In this document: positions 42,308 through 55,100 of the stretch, in pieces
Layout of the letters: each line of letters begins with the position of its first letter
Position numbering within the stretch: the stretch's first letter is position 1
NCBI GenBank assembly: GCA_004431415.1
Contig: QPMI01000174.1
Coordinates: 115,209-179,208, forward strand
Length of the DNA stretch: 64,000 nt
From: Cyanophora paradoxa
Taxonomy: Eukaryota; Glaucocystophyceae; Cyanophorales; Cyanophoraceae
Reading direction: 5' to 3'
Notes under the pieces: generated by a model
What the model was told of the DNA's origin: nothing
Databases searched by the model: none
The model's input: the letters and a program-made list of their open reading frames with translations, nothing else
Made by a program: the position numbers and the translations under genes

Positions 42308-44737
42308 CACAGCTCCTTGACGTAGTTGGACGGGAAGAGGCCGCTGCGGCCGTTCACCTCGCCCTGCCACCAGCCGCTGCGGGAAGGTCAGGGGCGGTGC
42401 GAGGCGTGCCAAGCCCAGGACGAAGCGCTCGCCTGGGGTCCTTGTTCGTCACGTTGATGATCTGGGGCGGGGCGGGGCGCGCGTGGGCGCGCTGGTCGGG
42501 AACGAGGAGGGAGGGAGGGGGACGAGGGGCGGGGCGTGGGGGGAGCACCTCGCCGGCCTCAAAGGAGAGCTCCGAGGGGTCCTGGCCTTCGTAGGGGAAC
42601 AGCGCCTCACACTTCTCCCCCTGCGCCCACCGCCCCGTCGCTCGACCGCCGCCGCCGGCCGCCGCGGCGAGCTTGAGGCGCACCTTCGCCTCCTCGGCGG
42701 CGGCTGCGGCGGCGGCGGGCGCGGCGGGGCGGCGGCGGGCGCCGGCTCGGGGCGGCCTGCGGGGTGCCTCGGTCGGTCGGGCGCCGGCGGCGAAGGCGGG
42801 CGGAAAGGGGGAGGGGGGCTGACGGCGGCGGGGCCGGGCGGGGGACTCGGCGAGAAGCTCGACGTAGTTCGAGGGGAAGAGGCCGGACTTGCCCTTGAGC
42901 TCGCCTGCCGGCCGGGGCGGGGCGGGAGGGGGCGGCTCTCAGGTTCGGGCGGCAGGTGGGGGAGAGTGGGGCGTGGGCAGGGAGGCGGGGCGCACCCTTC
43001 CACCAGCCGGAGGCGTCCTGGTCGAGGATGACGATGATGTCGCCGGCGTCGAAGCTCAGCTCAGTCTCGTCCTGCCCCGCGTACGGGTACAGGCCCTTCG
43101 CCAGCGGGCCCGCGGCGGCCGAGGCGGCCGCGGCGGGGCGGCGGCCGCGGCGGGGCGGCAGCCGCGGCGGGGCGGCGGGCGCCGGCTCCGGCTCACGGAC
43201 CGGCTCGGGCTCGGGCGCGCGGACTGGCTCCGGCTCCGGCTCACGGATCGGCTCGGGCTCGGGCTCACGGATCGGCTCGGGCTCGCGGATGGGCTCGGGC
43301 TCGCGGATGGGCTCGGGCTCGGGCTCGAACTCGGGCTGCTTGGCAGCGTACTTGGGCGAGTCGAAGGCGGGGGCCGGCTCCGCCGGGGGCGCGTACGACG
43401 CGGCCGGCGCCGCCTGCACGGGCGCCTTCGCCGCCGCAGCCGCCGCCGCGGCCACGGACTCCTCCCGCTCGCGCTGCATGTCTGTAGGCAGGCCGCGCGT
43501 GAGGCGCGCGGCGAGAGGCGTGGCACGGCAGGCGCGGCGCGGCGCACCGGCCTCCTGCTGCGCGACGAGGCTGGAGAGGGTCTCCCAGGAGAAGGGCGTG
43601 TGACCGGCGTTCTCTGCCACGTGCCGCTGGAGCGGGCCGGCGGTGGAGGCGACGCCCTGCACGAAGCGCGAGTGCGCGGAGAGCAGCTGCGCGGCGGCCG
43701 GTTCGTCAGAGGCCCCTTAAAAGGAAGGGAAAAGAGACGCGGACGTTCACGAAGGGCGCGTCGATGAGATCGGCGCGGTGGTCGTCGAGGGTCGCAAGCT
43801 GCACGGTGAGCTTCTCGTTGAACTCGGCATACCGGCTCGCGGCAGCCTCCAGCTTGCTCTCCTTCTGCTCGCGCGATCTGAGCACGCGCGCACGGGCCGC
43901 GGCGCGAAGCGCAGGTTGCGCAGGCCCGCGCGCACCTCCTTGAGCTCGGACGGATCGGCCTTGGAGTTCTCGCGGAGGGCCCGGACCTTCCGCCGGTAGC
44001 TGTCGTAGTCCAGCAGCAGCTCCTCGCGCTTCTCCACGTCTTTCTGTGGAGAATGTCAGGCCGAGCGCGCCCTGGGCCGCCGCCCCGCTCGCCTTCAGCT
44101 GCGGCAGCTTCGAGAGAAGCTCCTGGATCGGCCCCATCACAGAGTGTGAGATAGCTTGCTCCTGCGGACGACATTAAGCTCGCGGCCGCCCCAGGGGCAT
44201 GGCGCGGGAGGCGCGCGGGAGGCGCACGAAAGCGACACGCGTGTTCGAATCGACATCGCTGCTGAGCGACGCGAACTCGGTTGCCGCCCCCCGCAGCCGA
44301 GCCTGTTGGTCGTAGAAGCCCGCCATCGACTCGGAGAGCGCCGCAGAGGCGGACACGAATGCTGCCGAGCGTAAATGAGCGGGGCAGGGCAGGCCGCGTA
44401 GCGTCGGAGGCACCCTTTGCGGCCTCGGTGTACTGTTTCAAGTCGCGATAGATCTTTGTCATCGACCGCTCGATGACCGAGTACTTCTCAATGAGCTCCT
44501 GCGGCGAGGTCTCAAATGAGCAACGTTCGAGAAGGGCGGGCTAGCGCGACTATGAGCGCGCCTCGAAGACCGGGTCATGGGTCACTTCGGCACGACCGAT
44601 CTTCTGGAGCACCTGCACCCGGGGGCGTGAGCACGGCGGGTGCGCGCTCGGACAACTAGTTCGCGCGGCGGTTGTTAACCAACCTGCTGCTTTGCGCGCC
44701 GGCGCACGGAGCGCAACTTATCCAACATGCCAGTCAT
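42308..44737 (-). CDS. BAR domain protein with two SH3 domains (amphiphysin/Rvs167-like)
   Basis: Start ATG 44737 ([18 protein letters not shown]), then [19 protein letters not shown], the N-terminal helix pattern of N-BAR proteins. Later exons carry [82 protein letters not shown] and [23 protein letters not shown], a standard BAR three-helix layout. A Glu-Pro repeat linker (43190-43340, REPEPI units) leads to SH3-1 ([19 protein letters not shown]...SGWWKG...[11 protein letters not shown]) and SH3-2 ([19 protein letters not shown]...GWWQGE...[11 protein letters not shown]), stop TGA 42310-42308. ALYPY, GWW and PSNYV are the usual ligand-groove motifs. A role in membrane curvature and endocytosis is inferred from the family. 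Confidence 0.8.
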
Positions 44738-45739
44738 TGCAGGCGCTTCGCAGCTTCGCTTGAACGACTCTGCGTCTGTACCCGGGACTCTTCACTCTCG
44801 TACCCGAAAAACGCGATCGTCTTTCACACTCGCGCGATGTTCGCGCCCGGCCGCCCGCGGCGAAGATGCTGAGCTTTTTGCATCGCTACTTGCCATCCTA
44901 CTGCGCCGATTCCGCGGTCTGCCGGTGCGCGGTCGGCTCCGAGCCCACGCGATCCCAGCTCTTCCGATCGTTCTGACATGCCTTCGAAACGCAGTTTGGG
45001 CCCAAATTTGCTCTCGCTCGCGTGCCGCTCCCTCGCCTGGCCTCGCTCGCGATCATGAGGCCCGTTCGCGGCATCTGCATCGTCTTCAACCTTGCAGCAG
45101 AGCCCGACTTCGCTGAGACATCATGCGGTGCGTTCCTCTTACATGCTAAACCGCCACTCGCGAGTGGTCTGGTGGTTCAAATAGTAATCGCTGCCGTGGC
45201 TGATCGCCGGAGTACGCAGGCATGCGACAAATGCCTGCATTGGTCGAATAAGACTCCTCCATCCATCCTGACAAGCTTCTGCCGCGCGATGGTATGTTGT
45301 GCCCATCAATTTTTCGTGAGCGGCTTTTGGTGTTAGTTTAGAGGAGCGCTTCGCTGTGATGGTTTTATGATTAGTCTTATGGATCGCCCTCGGGCGCTGA
45401 CACCAATTGCACCATTGCTGAGCAAGCGCTTTGAATTCGCCCCTCATTCAGCGTTCTTCCCCCGTTTTCCTCTCCTCGTTTCTCTGCACACACAAATTAC
45501 CCGAGCCTGATTCTCCCTGACGGCCGGGTGCCGAAGTGTGCCACAATGAAGGGAGGCTGGGCTCATCAGGACCTTCGGCGGGGCGCCCCTCTGCTGGGCC
45601 CCTGTAGTGCCCTCTTCCCACAGACCCTTACCCGCTATCTCTCATGTCTGAAGAGCTTGCGTTGGTTGTATAACGTGACGTGTCAAGCAGGCGGCGAACA
45701 TGTCTTCGCCGTCTCCCATAAGCCATGCACACACTCATG
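44738..45739. other. Intergenic region before the tandem array
   Basis: Close to balanced composition. A short segment near 45355-45405 (GTGATGG...GCTGACACC) superficially resembles C and D boxes of a snoRNA, but no terminal stem was seen. No gene called. Confidence 0.35.
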
Positions 45740-48700
45740 GTGCGCGCCGCTTTGGGGGGTGGGACTAGCTGCCGAGGACGAAAGAATCGCTACCCGCGCT
45801 TAGGCTGAGGGTTCTTTGATCTCACTAGCGTCTCTTCCTAGAGCTCCCTGAGGCTGCCGCCCGCGTCCGCCCCCGACCGGCCCCGCCCCGCCCGCGAGCC
45901 TGACCGCCGCCGCCGCAGGCCACCCGACGGAACTCGCCGGCATCGTTCGGCCTCTACATCGTTCGGCCTCTACACACGTCCCTGCACGGTGCGCGGTACG
46001 AGGGTTTCGTTGCTGGGAGGCGGGCGGGCGGGGTGCAAGGAAGAAGTAAATAGTTATCCCTGTCTGAGAACGATAGCCGTGCGGATTTAATCACAGTTTG
46101 TCGGAGCGCCCCCTCGCGCCCGCCGCGCGCCTCCAGCCCCCCCGCCCCTCGCGTCCGTTGGGCGGCCGCTGATCCGAGCGCCGACAGAGTGTGCACGGTG
46201 AGCCAAGAGCCTGCCAACGCTCGTCGCCGATCACGGTTCGCACGGGGCGCGCGGGGCCGGGGCGGGGCGGGTGCTGAGGATTAAACAAGTTTCATGCACC
46301 ACGCATAAATCCGTTGATGAAACCTATCACACCACACCAAACCTTGTATGAAGCATCGCCTAGCCCCTCGGGAGCTCGCTGCGTCGCCGGGCATTGACTG
46401 AGCGCGCACCCGCAGGCGCCGGCAACGCGCGGGGCGACGAGGCGCATCGGCAAGCGGGCGGGGGCCCTGCTCTCTTCGGCGCCCCTCTTCTGTTCCGCCG
46501 GTGCGGCCTGGGCGGGGCGTGGCGGGCGGGGCGGCGGGTCTCTGTGATGCTACAAGATGACGAGACATAAGGGATTGACCGCGGAGCGCTAGTTCATGTT
46601 TTATGGGCTGCGCTCCGAGGTCGCCCGCTGCTGACGTAAGGAGGCATTTGTCTGAGGCGACCCTAGCCGCCAGCAGGGGGGCCCTCCGACCACGCCGCCG
46701 GCCGCCCTTTCAACTGACGACGGGACGCAGGGCCGGCGCGGCGCTGAGAGGCGATGCGAAGCCGACGCGGCGCGACCGAGCCGGCCTGCCGAGGTGCGCG
46801 GGGGCGTGTGCCGAGAGTAGAGGGGTTAGGCGGGGGCGTCGCGGTGATGTTCTGCTATCTGACACCTCTTGTTTGAATGGGGGCCCTCGGGCCTCCATGA
46901 ACGGAATTAGCTTTGCAGTTCTGATGCAATAGCCGGCTCGCGCCCCCTGCCCCCTCTCTCCCGGCACAGCAATCGCGTCTGACAAGGCGCCTTGCGAGCA
47001 GACGGAGCAAGGGGAGGCATCGGCAACGAGACGGGGCAACGCGCCGAGGGCGGACGGTGCGGGGCGGGCGGGGGCGGGGGCGGGGGCGGGCGCGATAGCC
47101 CAATGATTGCCCTCGAGGAGGTCTGCTTGAGCTGGCGCGGCCGCCGCCCCCCGGGCGCGCCCTAGCGCCGCAGCGAGCGATGGAGACCGGTTGATCTTAG
47201 TCTGAGGGCTCCACGCCCCCCGCGCCCCCGCCGCCCCCTCGCCCGCCCCTCACCCTCGCCCCGCAGGCCCCCGCAAGGCCGCTCTACCGCCGCGCCTCGA
47301 CCGACGCCCTCCGCTCGCGTGGTGCGCGCCGCTTCGGGGGGTGGGACTAGCTGCCGAGGACGAAAGAATCGCTACCCGCGCTTAGGCTGAGGGTTCTTTG
47401 ATCTCACAAGCGTCTCTTCCTAGAGCTCCCTGAGGCTGCCGCCCGCGCCCGCCCCCGACCGGCCCCGCCCCGCCCGCGAGCCTGACCGCCGCCGCCGCAG
47501 GCCACCCGACGCAACTCGCCGGCATCGTTCGGCCTCTACGTCGTTCGGCCTCTACACACGTCCCTGCACGGTGCGCGGTACGAGGGTTTCGTTGCTGGGA
47601 GGCGGGCGGGCGGGGTGCAAGGAAGAAGTAAATAGTTATCCCTGTCTGAGAACGATAGCCGTGCGGATTTAATCACAGTTTGTCGGAGCGCCCCCTCGCG
47701 CCCGCCGCGCGCCTCCAGCCCCCCCGCCCCTCGCGTCCGTTGGGCGGCCGCTGATCCGAGCGCCGACAGAGTGTGCACGGTGAGCCAAGAGCCTGCCAAC
47801 GCTCGTCGCCGATCACGGTTCGCACGGGGCGCGCGGGGCCGGGGCGGGGCGGGTGCTGAGGATTAAACAAGTTTCATGCACCACGCATAAATCCGTTGAT
47901 GAAACCTATCACACCACACCAAACCTTGTATGAAGCATCGCCTAGCCCCTCGGGAGCTCGCTGCGTCGCCGGGCATTGACTGAGCGCGCACCCGCAGGCG
48001 CCGGCAACGCGCGCGGCGACGAGGCGCATCGGCAAGCGGGCCGGCGACCCTGCTCTCTTCGGCGCCCCTCTTCTGTTCCGCCGGTGCGGCCTGGGCGGGG
48101 CGGGGCGGGCGGGGCGGCGGGTCTCTGTGATGCTACAAGATGACGAGACATAAGGGATTGACCGCGGAGCGCTAGTTCATGTTTTATGGGCTGCGCTCCG
48201 AGGTCGCCCGCTGCTGACGTAAGGAGGCATTTGTCTGAGGCGACCCTAGCCGCTAGCCCGGGGGCCCCCCGACCACGCCGCCGGCCGCCCTTTCAACTGA
48301 CGACGGGACGCAGGGCCGGCGCGGCGCTGAGAGGCGATGCGAAGCCGACGCGGCGCGACCGAGCCGGCCTGCCGAGGTGCGCGGGGGCGTGTGCCGAGAG
48401 TAGAGGGGTTAGGCGGGGGCGTCGCGGTGATGTTCTGCTATCTGACACCTCTTGTTTGAATGGGGGCCCTCGGGCCTCCATGAACGGAATTAGCTTTGCA
48501 GTTCTGATGCAATAGCCGGCTCGCGCCCCCTGCCCCCTCTCTCCCGGCACAACAATCGCGTCTGACAAGGCGCCTTGCGAGCAGACGGAGCAAGGGGAGG
48601 CATCGGCAACGAGACGGGGCAACGCGCGGAGGGCGGACGGTGCGGGGCGGGCGGGGGCGGGGGCGGGGGCGGGCGCGATAGCCCAATGATTGCCCTCGAG

Positions 48701-51641
48701 GAGGTCTGCTTGAGCTGGCGCGGCCGCCGCCCCCCGGGCGCGCCCTAGCGCCGCCGCGAGCGATGGAGACCGGTTGATCTTAGTCTGAGGGCTCCACGCC
48801 CCCCGCGCCCCCGCCGCCCCCTCGCCCGCCCCTCACCCTCGCCCCGCAGGCCCCCGCAAGGCCGCTCTACCGCCGCGCCTCGACCGACGCCCTCCGATCG
48901 CGTGGTGCGCGCCGCTTCGGGGGGTGGGACTAGCTGCCGAGGACGAAAGAATCGCTACCCGCGCTTAGGCTGAGGGTTCTTTGATCTCACAAGCGTCTCT
49001 TCCTAGAGCTCCCTGAGGCTGCCGCCCGCGCCCGCCCCCGACCGGCCCCGCCCCGCCCGCGAGCCTGACCGCCGCCGCCGCAGGCCACCCGACGGAACTC
49101 GCCGGCATCGTTCGGCCTCTACACACGTCCCTGCACGGTGCGCGGTACGAGGGTTTCGTTGCTGGGAGGCGGGCGGGCGGGGTGCAAGGAAGAAGTAAAT
49201 AGTTATCCCTGTCTGAGAACGATAGCCGTGCGGATTTAATCACAGTTTGTCGGAGCGCCCCCTCGCGCCCGCCGCGCGCCTCCAGCCCCCCGCCCTCGCG
49301 TCCGTTGGGCGGCCGCTGATCCGAGCGCCGACAGAGTGTGCACGGTGAGCCAAGAGCCTGCCAACGCTCGTCGCCGATCACGGTTCGCACGGGGCGCGCG
49401 GGGCCGGGGCGGGGCGGGTGCTGAGGATTAAACAAGTTTCATGCACCACGCATAAATCCGTTGATGAAACCTATCACACCACACCAAACCTTGTATGAAG
49501 CATCGCCTAGCCCCTCGGGAGCTCGCTGCGTCGCCGGGCATTGACTGAGCGCGCACCCGCAGGCGCCGGCAACGCGCGCGGCGACGAGGCGCATCGGCAA
49601 GCGGGCCGGCGACCCTGCTCTCTTCGGCGCCCCTCTTCTGTTCCGCCGGTGCGGCCTGGGCGGGGCGGGGCGGGCGGGGCGGCGGGTCTCTGTGATGCTA
49701 CAAGATGACGAGACATAAGGGATTGACCGCGGAGCGCTAGTTCATGTTTTATGGGCTGCGCTCCGAGGTCGCCCGCTGCTGACGTAAGGAGGCATTTGTC
49801 TGAGGCGACCCTAGCCGCTAGCCCGGGGGCCCCCCGACCACGCCGCCGGCCGCCCTTTCAACTGACGACGGGACGCAGGGCCGGCGCGGCGCTGAGAGGC
49901 GATGCGAAGCCGACGCGGCGCGACCGAGCCGGCCTGCCGAGGTGCGCGGGGGCGTGTGCCGAGAGTAGAGGGGTTAGGCGGGGGCGTCGCGGTGATGTTC
50001 TGCTATCTGACACCTCTTGTTTGAATGGGGGCCCTCGGGCCTCCATGAACGGAATTAGCTTTGCAGTTCTGATGCAATAGCCGGCTCGCGCCCCCTGCCC
50101 CCTCTCTCCCGGCACAACAATCGCGTCTGACAAGGCGCCTTGCGAGCAGACGGAGCAAGGGAGGCATCGGCAACGAGACGGGGCAACGCGCGGAGGGCGG
50201 ACGGTGCGGGGCGGGCGGGGCGGGGGCGGGGCGGGCGCGATAGCCCAATGATTGCCCTCGAGGAGGTCTGCTTGAGCTGGCGCGGCCGCCGCCCCCGGGC
50301 GCGCCCTAGCGCCGCCGCGAGCGATGGAGACCGGTTGATCTTAGTCTGAGGGCTCCACGCCCCCGCGCCCCGCCGCCCCTCGCCCGCCCCTCACCCTCGC
50401 CCGCAGGCCCCGCAAGGCCGCTCTACCGCCGCGCCTCGACCGACGCCCTCCGATCGCGTGGTGCGCGCCGCTTCGGGGGGTGGGACTAGCTGCCGAGGAC
50501 GAAAGAATCGCTACCCGCGCTTAGGCTGAGGGTTCTTTGATCTCACAAGCGTCTCTTCCTAGAGCTCCCTGAGGCTGCCGCCCGCGCCCGCCCCCGACCG
50601 GCCCCGCCCCGCCCGCGAGCCTGACCGCCGCCGCCGCAGGCCACCCGACGGAACTCGCCGGCATCGTTCGGCCTCTACACACGTCCCTGCACGGTGCGCG
50701 GTACGAGGGTTTCGTTGCTGGGAGGCGGGCGGGCGGGGTGCAAGGAAGAAGTAAATAGTTATCCCTGTCTGAGAACGATAGCCGTGCGGATTTAATCACA
50801 GTTTGTCGGAGCGCCCCCTCGCGCCCGCCGCGCGCCTCCAGCCCCCCCGCCCCTCGCGTCCGTTGGGCGGCCGCTGATCCGAGCGCCGACAGAGTGTGCA
50901 CGGTGAGCCAAGAGCCTGCCAACGCTCGTCGCCGATCACGGTTCGCACGGGGCGCGCGGGGCCGGGGCGGGGCGGGTGCTGAGGATTAAACAAGTTTCAT
51001 GCACCACGCATAAATCCGTTGATGAAACCTATCACACCACACCAAACCTTGTATGAAGCATCGCCTAGCCCCTCGGGAGCTCGCTGCGTCGCCGGGCATT
51101 GACTGAGCGCGCACCCGCAGGCGCCGGCAACGCGCGCGGCGGCGAGGCGCATCGGCAAGCGGGCCGGCGACCCTGCTCTCTTCGGCGCCCCTCTTCTGTT
51201 CCGCCGGTGCGGCCTGGGCGGGGCGTGGCGGGCGGGGCGGCGGGTCTCTGTGATGCTACAAGATGACGAGACATAAGGGATTGACCGCGGAGCGCTAGTT
51301 CATGTTTTATGGGCTGTGCTCCGAGGTCGCCCGCTGCTGACGTAAGGAGGCATTTGTCTGAGGCGACCCTAGCCGCTAGCAGGGGGGCCCTCCGACCACG
51401 CCGCCGGCCGCCCTTTCAACTGACGACGGGACGCAGGGCCGGCGCGGCGCTGAGAGGCGATGCGAAGCCGACACGGCGCGACCGAGCCGGCCTGCCGAGG
51501 TGCGCGGGGGCGTGTGCCGAGAGTAGAGGGGTTAGGCGGGGGCGTCGCGGTGATGTTCTGCTATCTGACACCTCTTGTTTGAATGGGGGCCCTCGGGCCT
51601 CCATGAACGGAATTAGCTTTGCAGTTCTGATGCAATAGCCC
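45740..51641. repeat. Tandem array of a 1.58-kb unit, 3.75 copies
   Basis: Copies begin with GTGCGCGCCGCTT at 45740, 47322, 48905 and 50461 (periods 1582, 1583, 1556); the last is cut at about 51641, where sequence after GATGCAATAGCC diverges. Copies are nearly identical, with diagnostic differences. Small frames of 65-109 codons recur in every copy but have no family match and vary at indels, so I do not call genes. Intron-like C-rich tracts ending in CCGCAG also recur, suggesting the unit derives from spliced host sequence. It is not rDNA, a snRNA unit or a CRISPR array. Confidence 0.9.
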
Positions 51642-52151
51642 AATTCTGCACCGGGTGGGGCCGTTCATAGAAGAGAGGGCGTTCTGTCCCGCGCACCTCT
51701 GACTTGCATCGCCTCTGCAGGCCACGCACCTCAAGCACCGGTGAGCCGTCTTAGAGAGCCGGTACCCGTGTAGGACGGGGAGAGTGGAGGGGGGTGCCCG
51801 CTGATTGCCAACGAGGAGGTCTCCTAACGCTGGCGCCGCCGACGCCTCCTAGGCGTGCACGGCGCCCCCTGGGCCCGTGCCAGTGCCGCCGCGAGCAATG
51901 CAGACCGATTGATCTTATCTGAGGGCCCCCCCCCCAATCCATTCTTCGCCACAAGCATCCTTCTGCTCGCTTGCCGGCTCTTCTGACCACGCGCTGCGTA
52001 CACGTAGTGTCGGGCGGACCAGCGGGCAGCGGAACGCGTGGACTCCCTCCACCGGGCCAGTCTAGTTGATTGTAGTTAGTAAATCATCGAACAATTGAAC
52101 GACAATCAAATTACATCGGAGCAGAGGCAGAGGCGGGGCGGGTATCAGAGG
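51642..52151. other. Spacer between tandem array and helicase gene
   Basis: Partly resembles the array (CGAGGAGGTCT and AGACCGATTGATCTTATCTGAGGG words near 51811 and 51901 echo array sequence), so it probably holds a decayed piece of a further unit. No gene called. Confidence 0.45.
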
Positions 52152-55100
52152 CTAGAGGGCGCCGGGGCGGAAGGGGCCGGCGAGGAGGTCGCGGGCGGCG
52201 CTGCGGGGGATGGAGGGGTCGAGGCGGAGGCAGCCGCGGCGCCAGAGCTCCTCGCACGCCGCCCCCGCCGCCGCCTTCTCCGCCCTCTCCCGCTTGGGGC
52301 CCTCCCGCACGAACTCGAGGAGCTCGGCGCCGGCCCCCGCGGCCGCGGCCGGCAGGGCGAGGCGGACCTTGACTCGGAAGAGCGGCGCGTGGGGCGGCCC
52401 CTCCCTCTCAACGAGGGTGAAGGCTATTTAGATGCTCGCGCACGCGATAGAGGCGCCGGGACGGCCGGGGGAATCCCGCTGTTCGACCGTCACCGCCAGC
52501 CGAATTACGCGAGCCTCGTGGCGCGAGCTGCAGCCTCTGCTAGCTCTGAGTGATCCGCTCCACACTAGCGCGGCCCCTCCCTCTCGGCGCGCAGGCCCTG
52601 CAGGCTCGCGCGCAGGCAGGGCATCCCGTACTGCTCCAGCAGCTGCCGCGCCGCGCCGGCCCCCGCCTCCGCGCCCCCGGCGGCGGCGCCGGCGGCGGAG
52701 GCGGCGCCGGCCACCCGCCGGCACCAGCGGCCGCGGAAGAAGAAGCGGGTGCCGGCGGTGCTGGAGGGGTGGGCCAGGCGGCGCCGGCCGGAGCTGCGGC
52801 TGGCGGCGCGGAGGGCTGGAGGCGGAGAGGCGCGAACGGGGGCCCGTTGGGCCCCGAGCTCGGGCTCGGCCACAGCGCGCCCTGCGGAGCAATCTCAAGA
52901 GGGGAAGCGATCCGCGAAATCGGAGGGGCGGAGGGGCGGACGCGGGCGTCGAGCCACTCGCAGGCGGCCTTCGCCGCCGCGGCGCGGGCGGCGTCCTTGG
53001 AGGGGCCCCGCCCCTCGAACTCCGCCCCCTCGCCGCCCGGCGCCGGGAAGGGGAAGCGCAGGCGCGCGGCGAAGGGCGGGCCGCTCGGCGAGTACTGCTC
53101 GGCCGGCTGCCACGCCGACCTCGGCAGGCCCGGCGGCTCGGCGGCGACGTGCGGGGCCCCGGCGGCCATCCGGAGGCTGCCGGCGGCGTCAGCTCCGACA
53201 TCGACAGAAGGCGGAGCTCGCGGGGAAAGCCGCGGGCCTGGCGAGGAGGGAGGACCAGGCGTACTGGGCCAGCCAGGCCCCGCGGGCCTCCTCGGGGCCT
53301 GGGCCTACGGGCGGGCCCGAGCGCGAGGCGGCGCGGGGCCGCCAGCGGGCCTCCCTGAAGTCGGGGGGGAGGGTGAGGAGCCCGGCGTCGTCGAGCGCCG
53401 CCAGCGCCGCCGCCTCCGCCCCCCGCACCGCCCCCCGCTTCGTCTCCTCGGGCCCCCCGCGGAAGGCGCGGGGGAGCGCGGCGGGGAGGCCGGCCGCGGG
53501 GCCCGAGAGCCGCGCGGTGGCGACGAAGACGGGCTTGTGGGGCGGGCCGCTCGCCTCCGCCTCCGTCTCGATCTCCACGCCCAGCTCCGCCCGCACGTGG
53601 CTCACCAAGCTGCGCCCGAGCAAGTCTTCAAGCTCCACGAGCGGGAGCTTTTTATCGGGCTGAAGCTTCTCAGATTTTAAACCTAGGCTTGTCAGCTCAA
53701 AGACGTGCGTCGAGGAGCGGACCGGGAGGAGTACTGGCGGAGGAACTCGTCGCGGGACTCGATGCGGGCGTAGGGCGGGGCCGCCTCGTCGTCCTCGCCG
53801 TCGCTGCCGCCGCTGCTCGCGTCGTCCCCCGCGCCCCCGCCCTGGGGCTCGTCGCGGGGCTCGCTCTGGAGGGTTTCGACGGCGCGCTGCATGACCGCCT
53901 CCCGCAGCTCCGTCTGCCCGAACGCCACCTCCGCTGCCGCCGCCGCCGGCGCGGGCGCCCGTCGGGCCGACTCCGGGAGAGGAAAGCGACGGGGACGCAC
54001 CCGGGGAGCCCTCGTGGAACATGCAGACGAAGGTCGAGGCGGCGTTGCGCGCGCGCCCGCGCGACTGCACCAGCTGCCGCCACGACGTCGCCCCGTCGTA
54101 CCTGCCCGCCCCAAGGCGCCCTCGCCGGCGCCCCGTCAGTCTGATTTGTGCCGAGACTAAACTTTCTGATAGTGCTAGCTAAACCCAGGACGGCAGGCGG
54201 TCGATCTGATCGCTTGAAATCTAGACGAGGACGTGACGGACCTGACGACGAGCTGGCAGGAGGGGATGTCCAGGCCCTCCTGCATCGCGGAGGCGACCCG
54301 CGGCTGCGCGTCAGAGGGGCCGCAAGGGGAGATCTAGAGGAGGGGAGGCGAAAGACTGTAGAGAGCATGCCTCGGCGATGCTCGTCGCGACGAGCCTGCC
54401 GCGCGCGCGCGTGTCGGCGTCGTCGGCCCGAGAGTGGGGACGAGGTGTAAGGGCGGGGCCGGCCTCGTGCGCACACGTTGACTGTGCCGTCGCGGAAGCG
54501 CTGGACGGCCCCCTTCTGCTGCGCGATCGTCATCCCGCCCTCGCCCTGCCCCACCAGCCGCTGCCCCGCCCCCGTGAGCCCTCCAAGCGTCGCTCGCGGT
54601 CGCTCGGGTGGAAGCTGCGGGACCTCGGCGCGGATGGGGACGGGGCGCTGGGCGCCGGTGGCGTTGAGGGCGCGCTGGAGGGCCCCCGCCGCGCTCCGCT
54701 CCTCCACGAAGACGATGGCCCGAAAGCCCGGGCCGGCCGCCGCCTCCGCCCCGCCGGAGGGCGCCGCCGCCTCCGCGGCGTGCTCGGCGAGGATCTGCTC
54801 GAGCCGCTTGAACTTCTCGACGCTCCTCACGGACTCCTCGCGGGGCCTCGGGAGGAAGTCGGCCCAGGAACCGGCGTCCGACCCTTCGGCAGCAAGAGGA
54901 GCGAGGGCTGGCATGGCGACGTCCGAGCGCGTCAAAGCTCGAAGCAGGGGATGGAGGGGAGGTGGCGGCCCTAGGCCTCCGTTCGCGGACCGGTGCCATA
55001 GCCGGCGAGGGAGGCCTCGGCGGCGGCGAGGAGCGTCTGCATCGCCGCCGGGGGCCCCCTCACCGTCGCCCCCGCCGCGAAGACGTGCCGCATCGCCCGG

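Noticed and set aside
46300-46420. C/D-box snoRNA (TTGATGA ... CTGA) in the tandem unit
   Set aside because: Box spacing is loose and no terminal stem pairs; short motifs occur by chance.
45740-51641. Ribosomal DNA or snRNA gene cluster
   Set aside because: None of the conserved 18S, 5.8S, 28S, 5S or U-snRNA core sequences is present.
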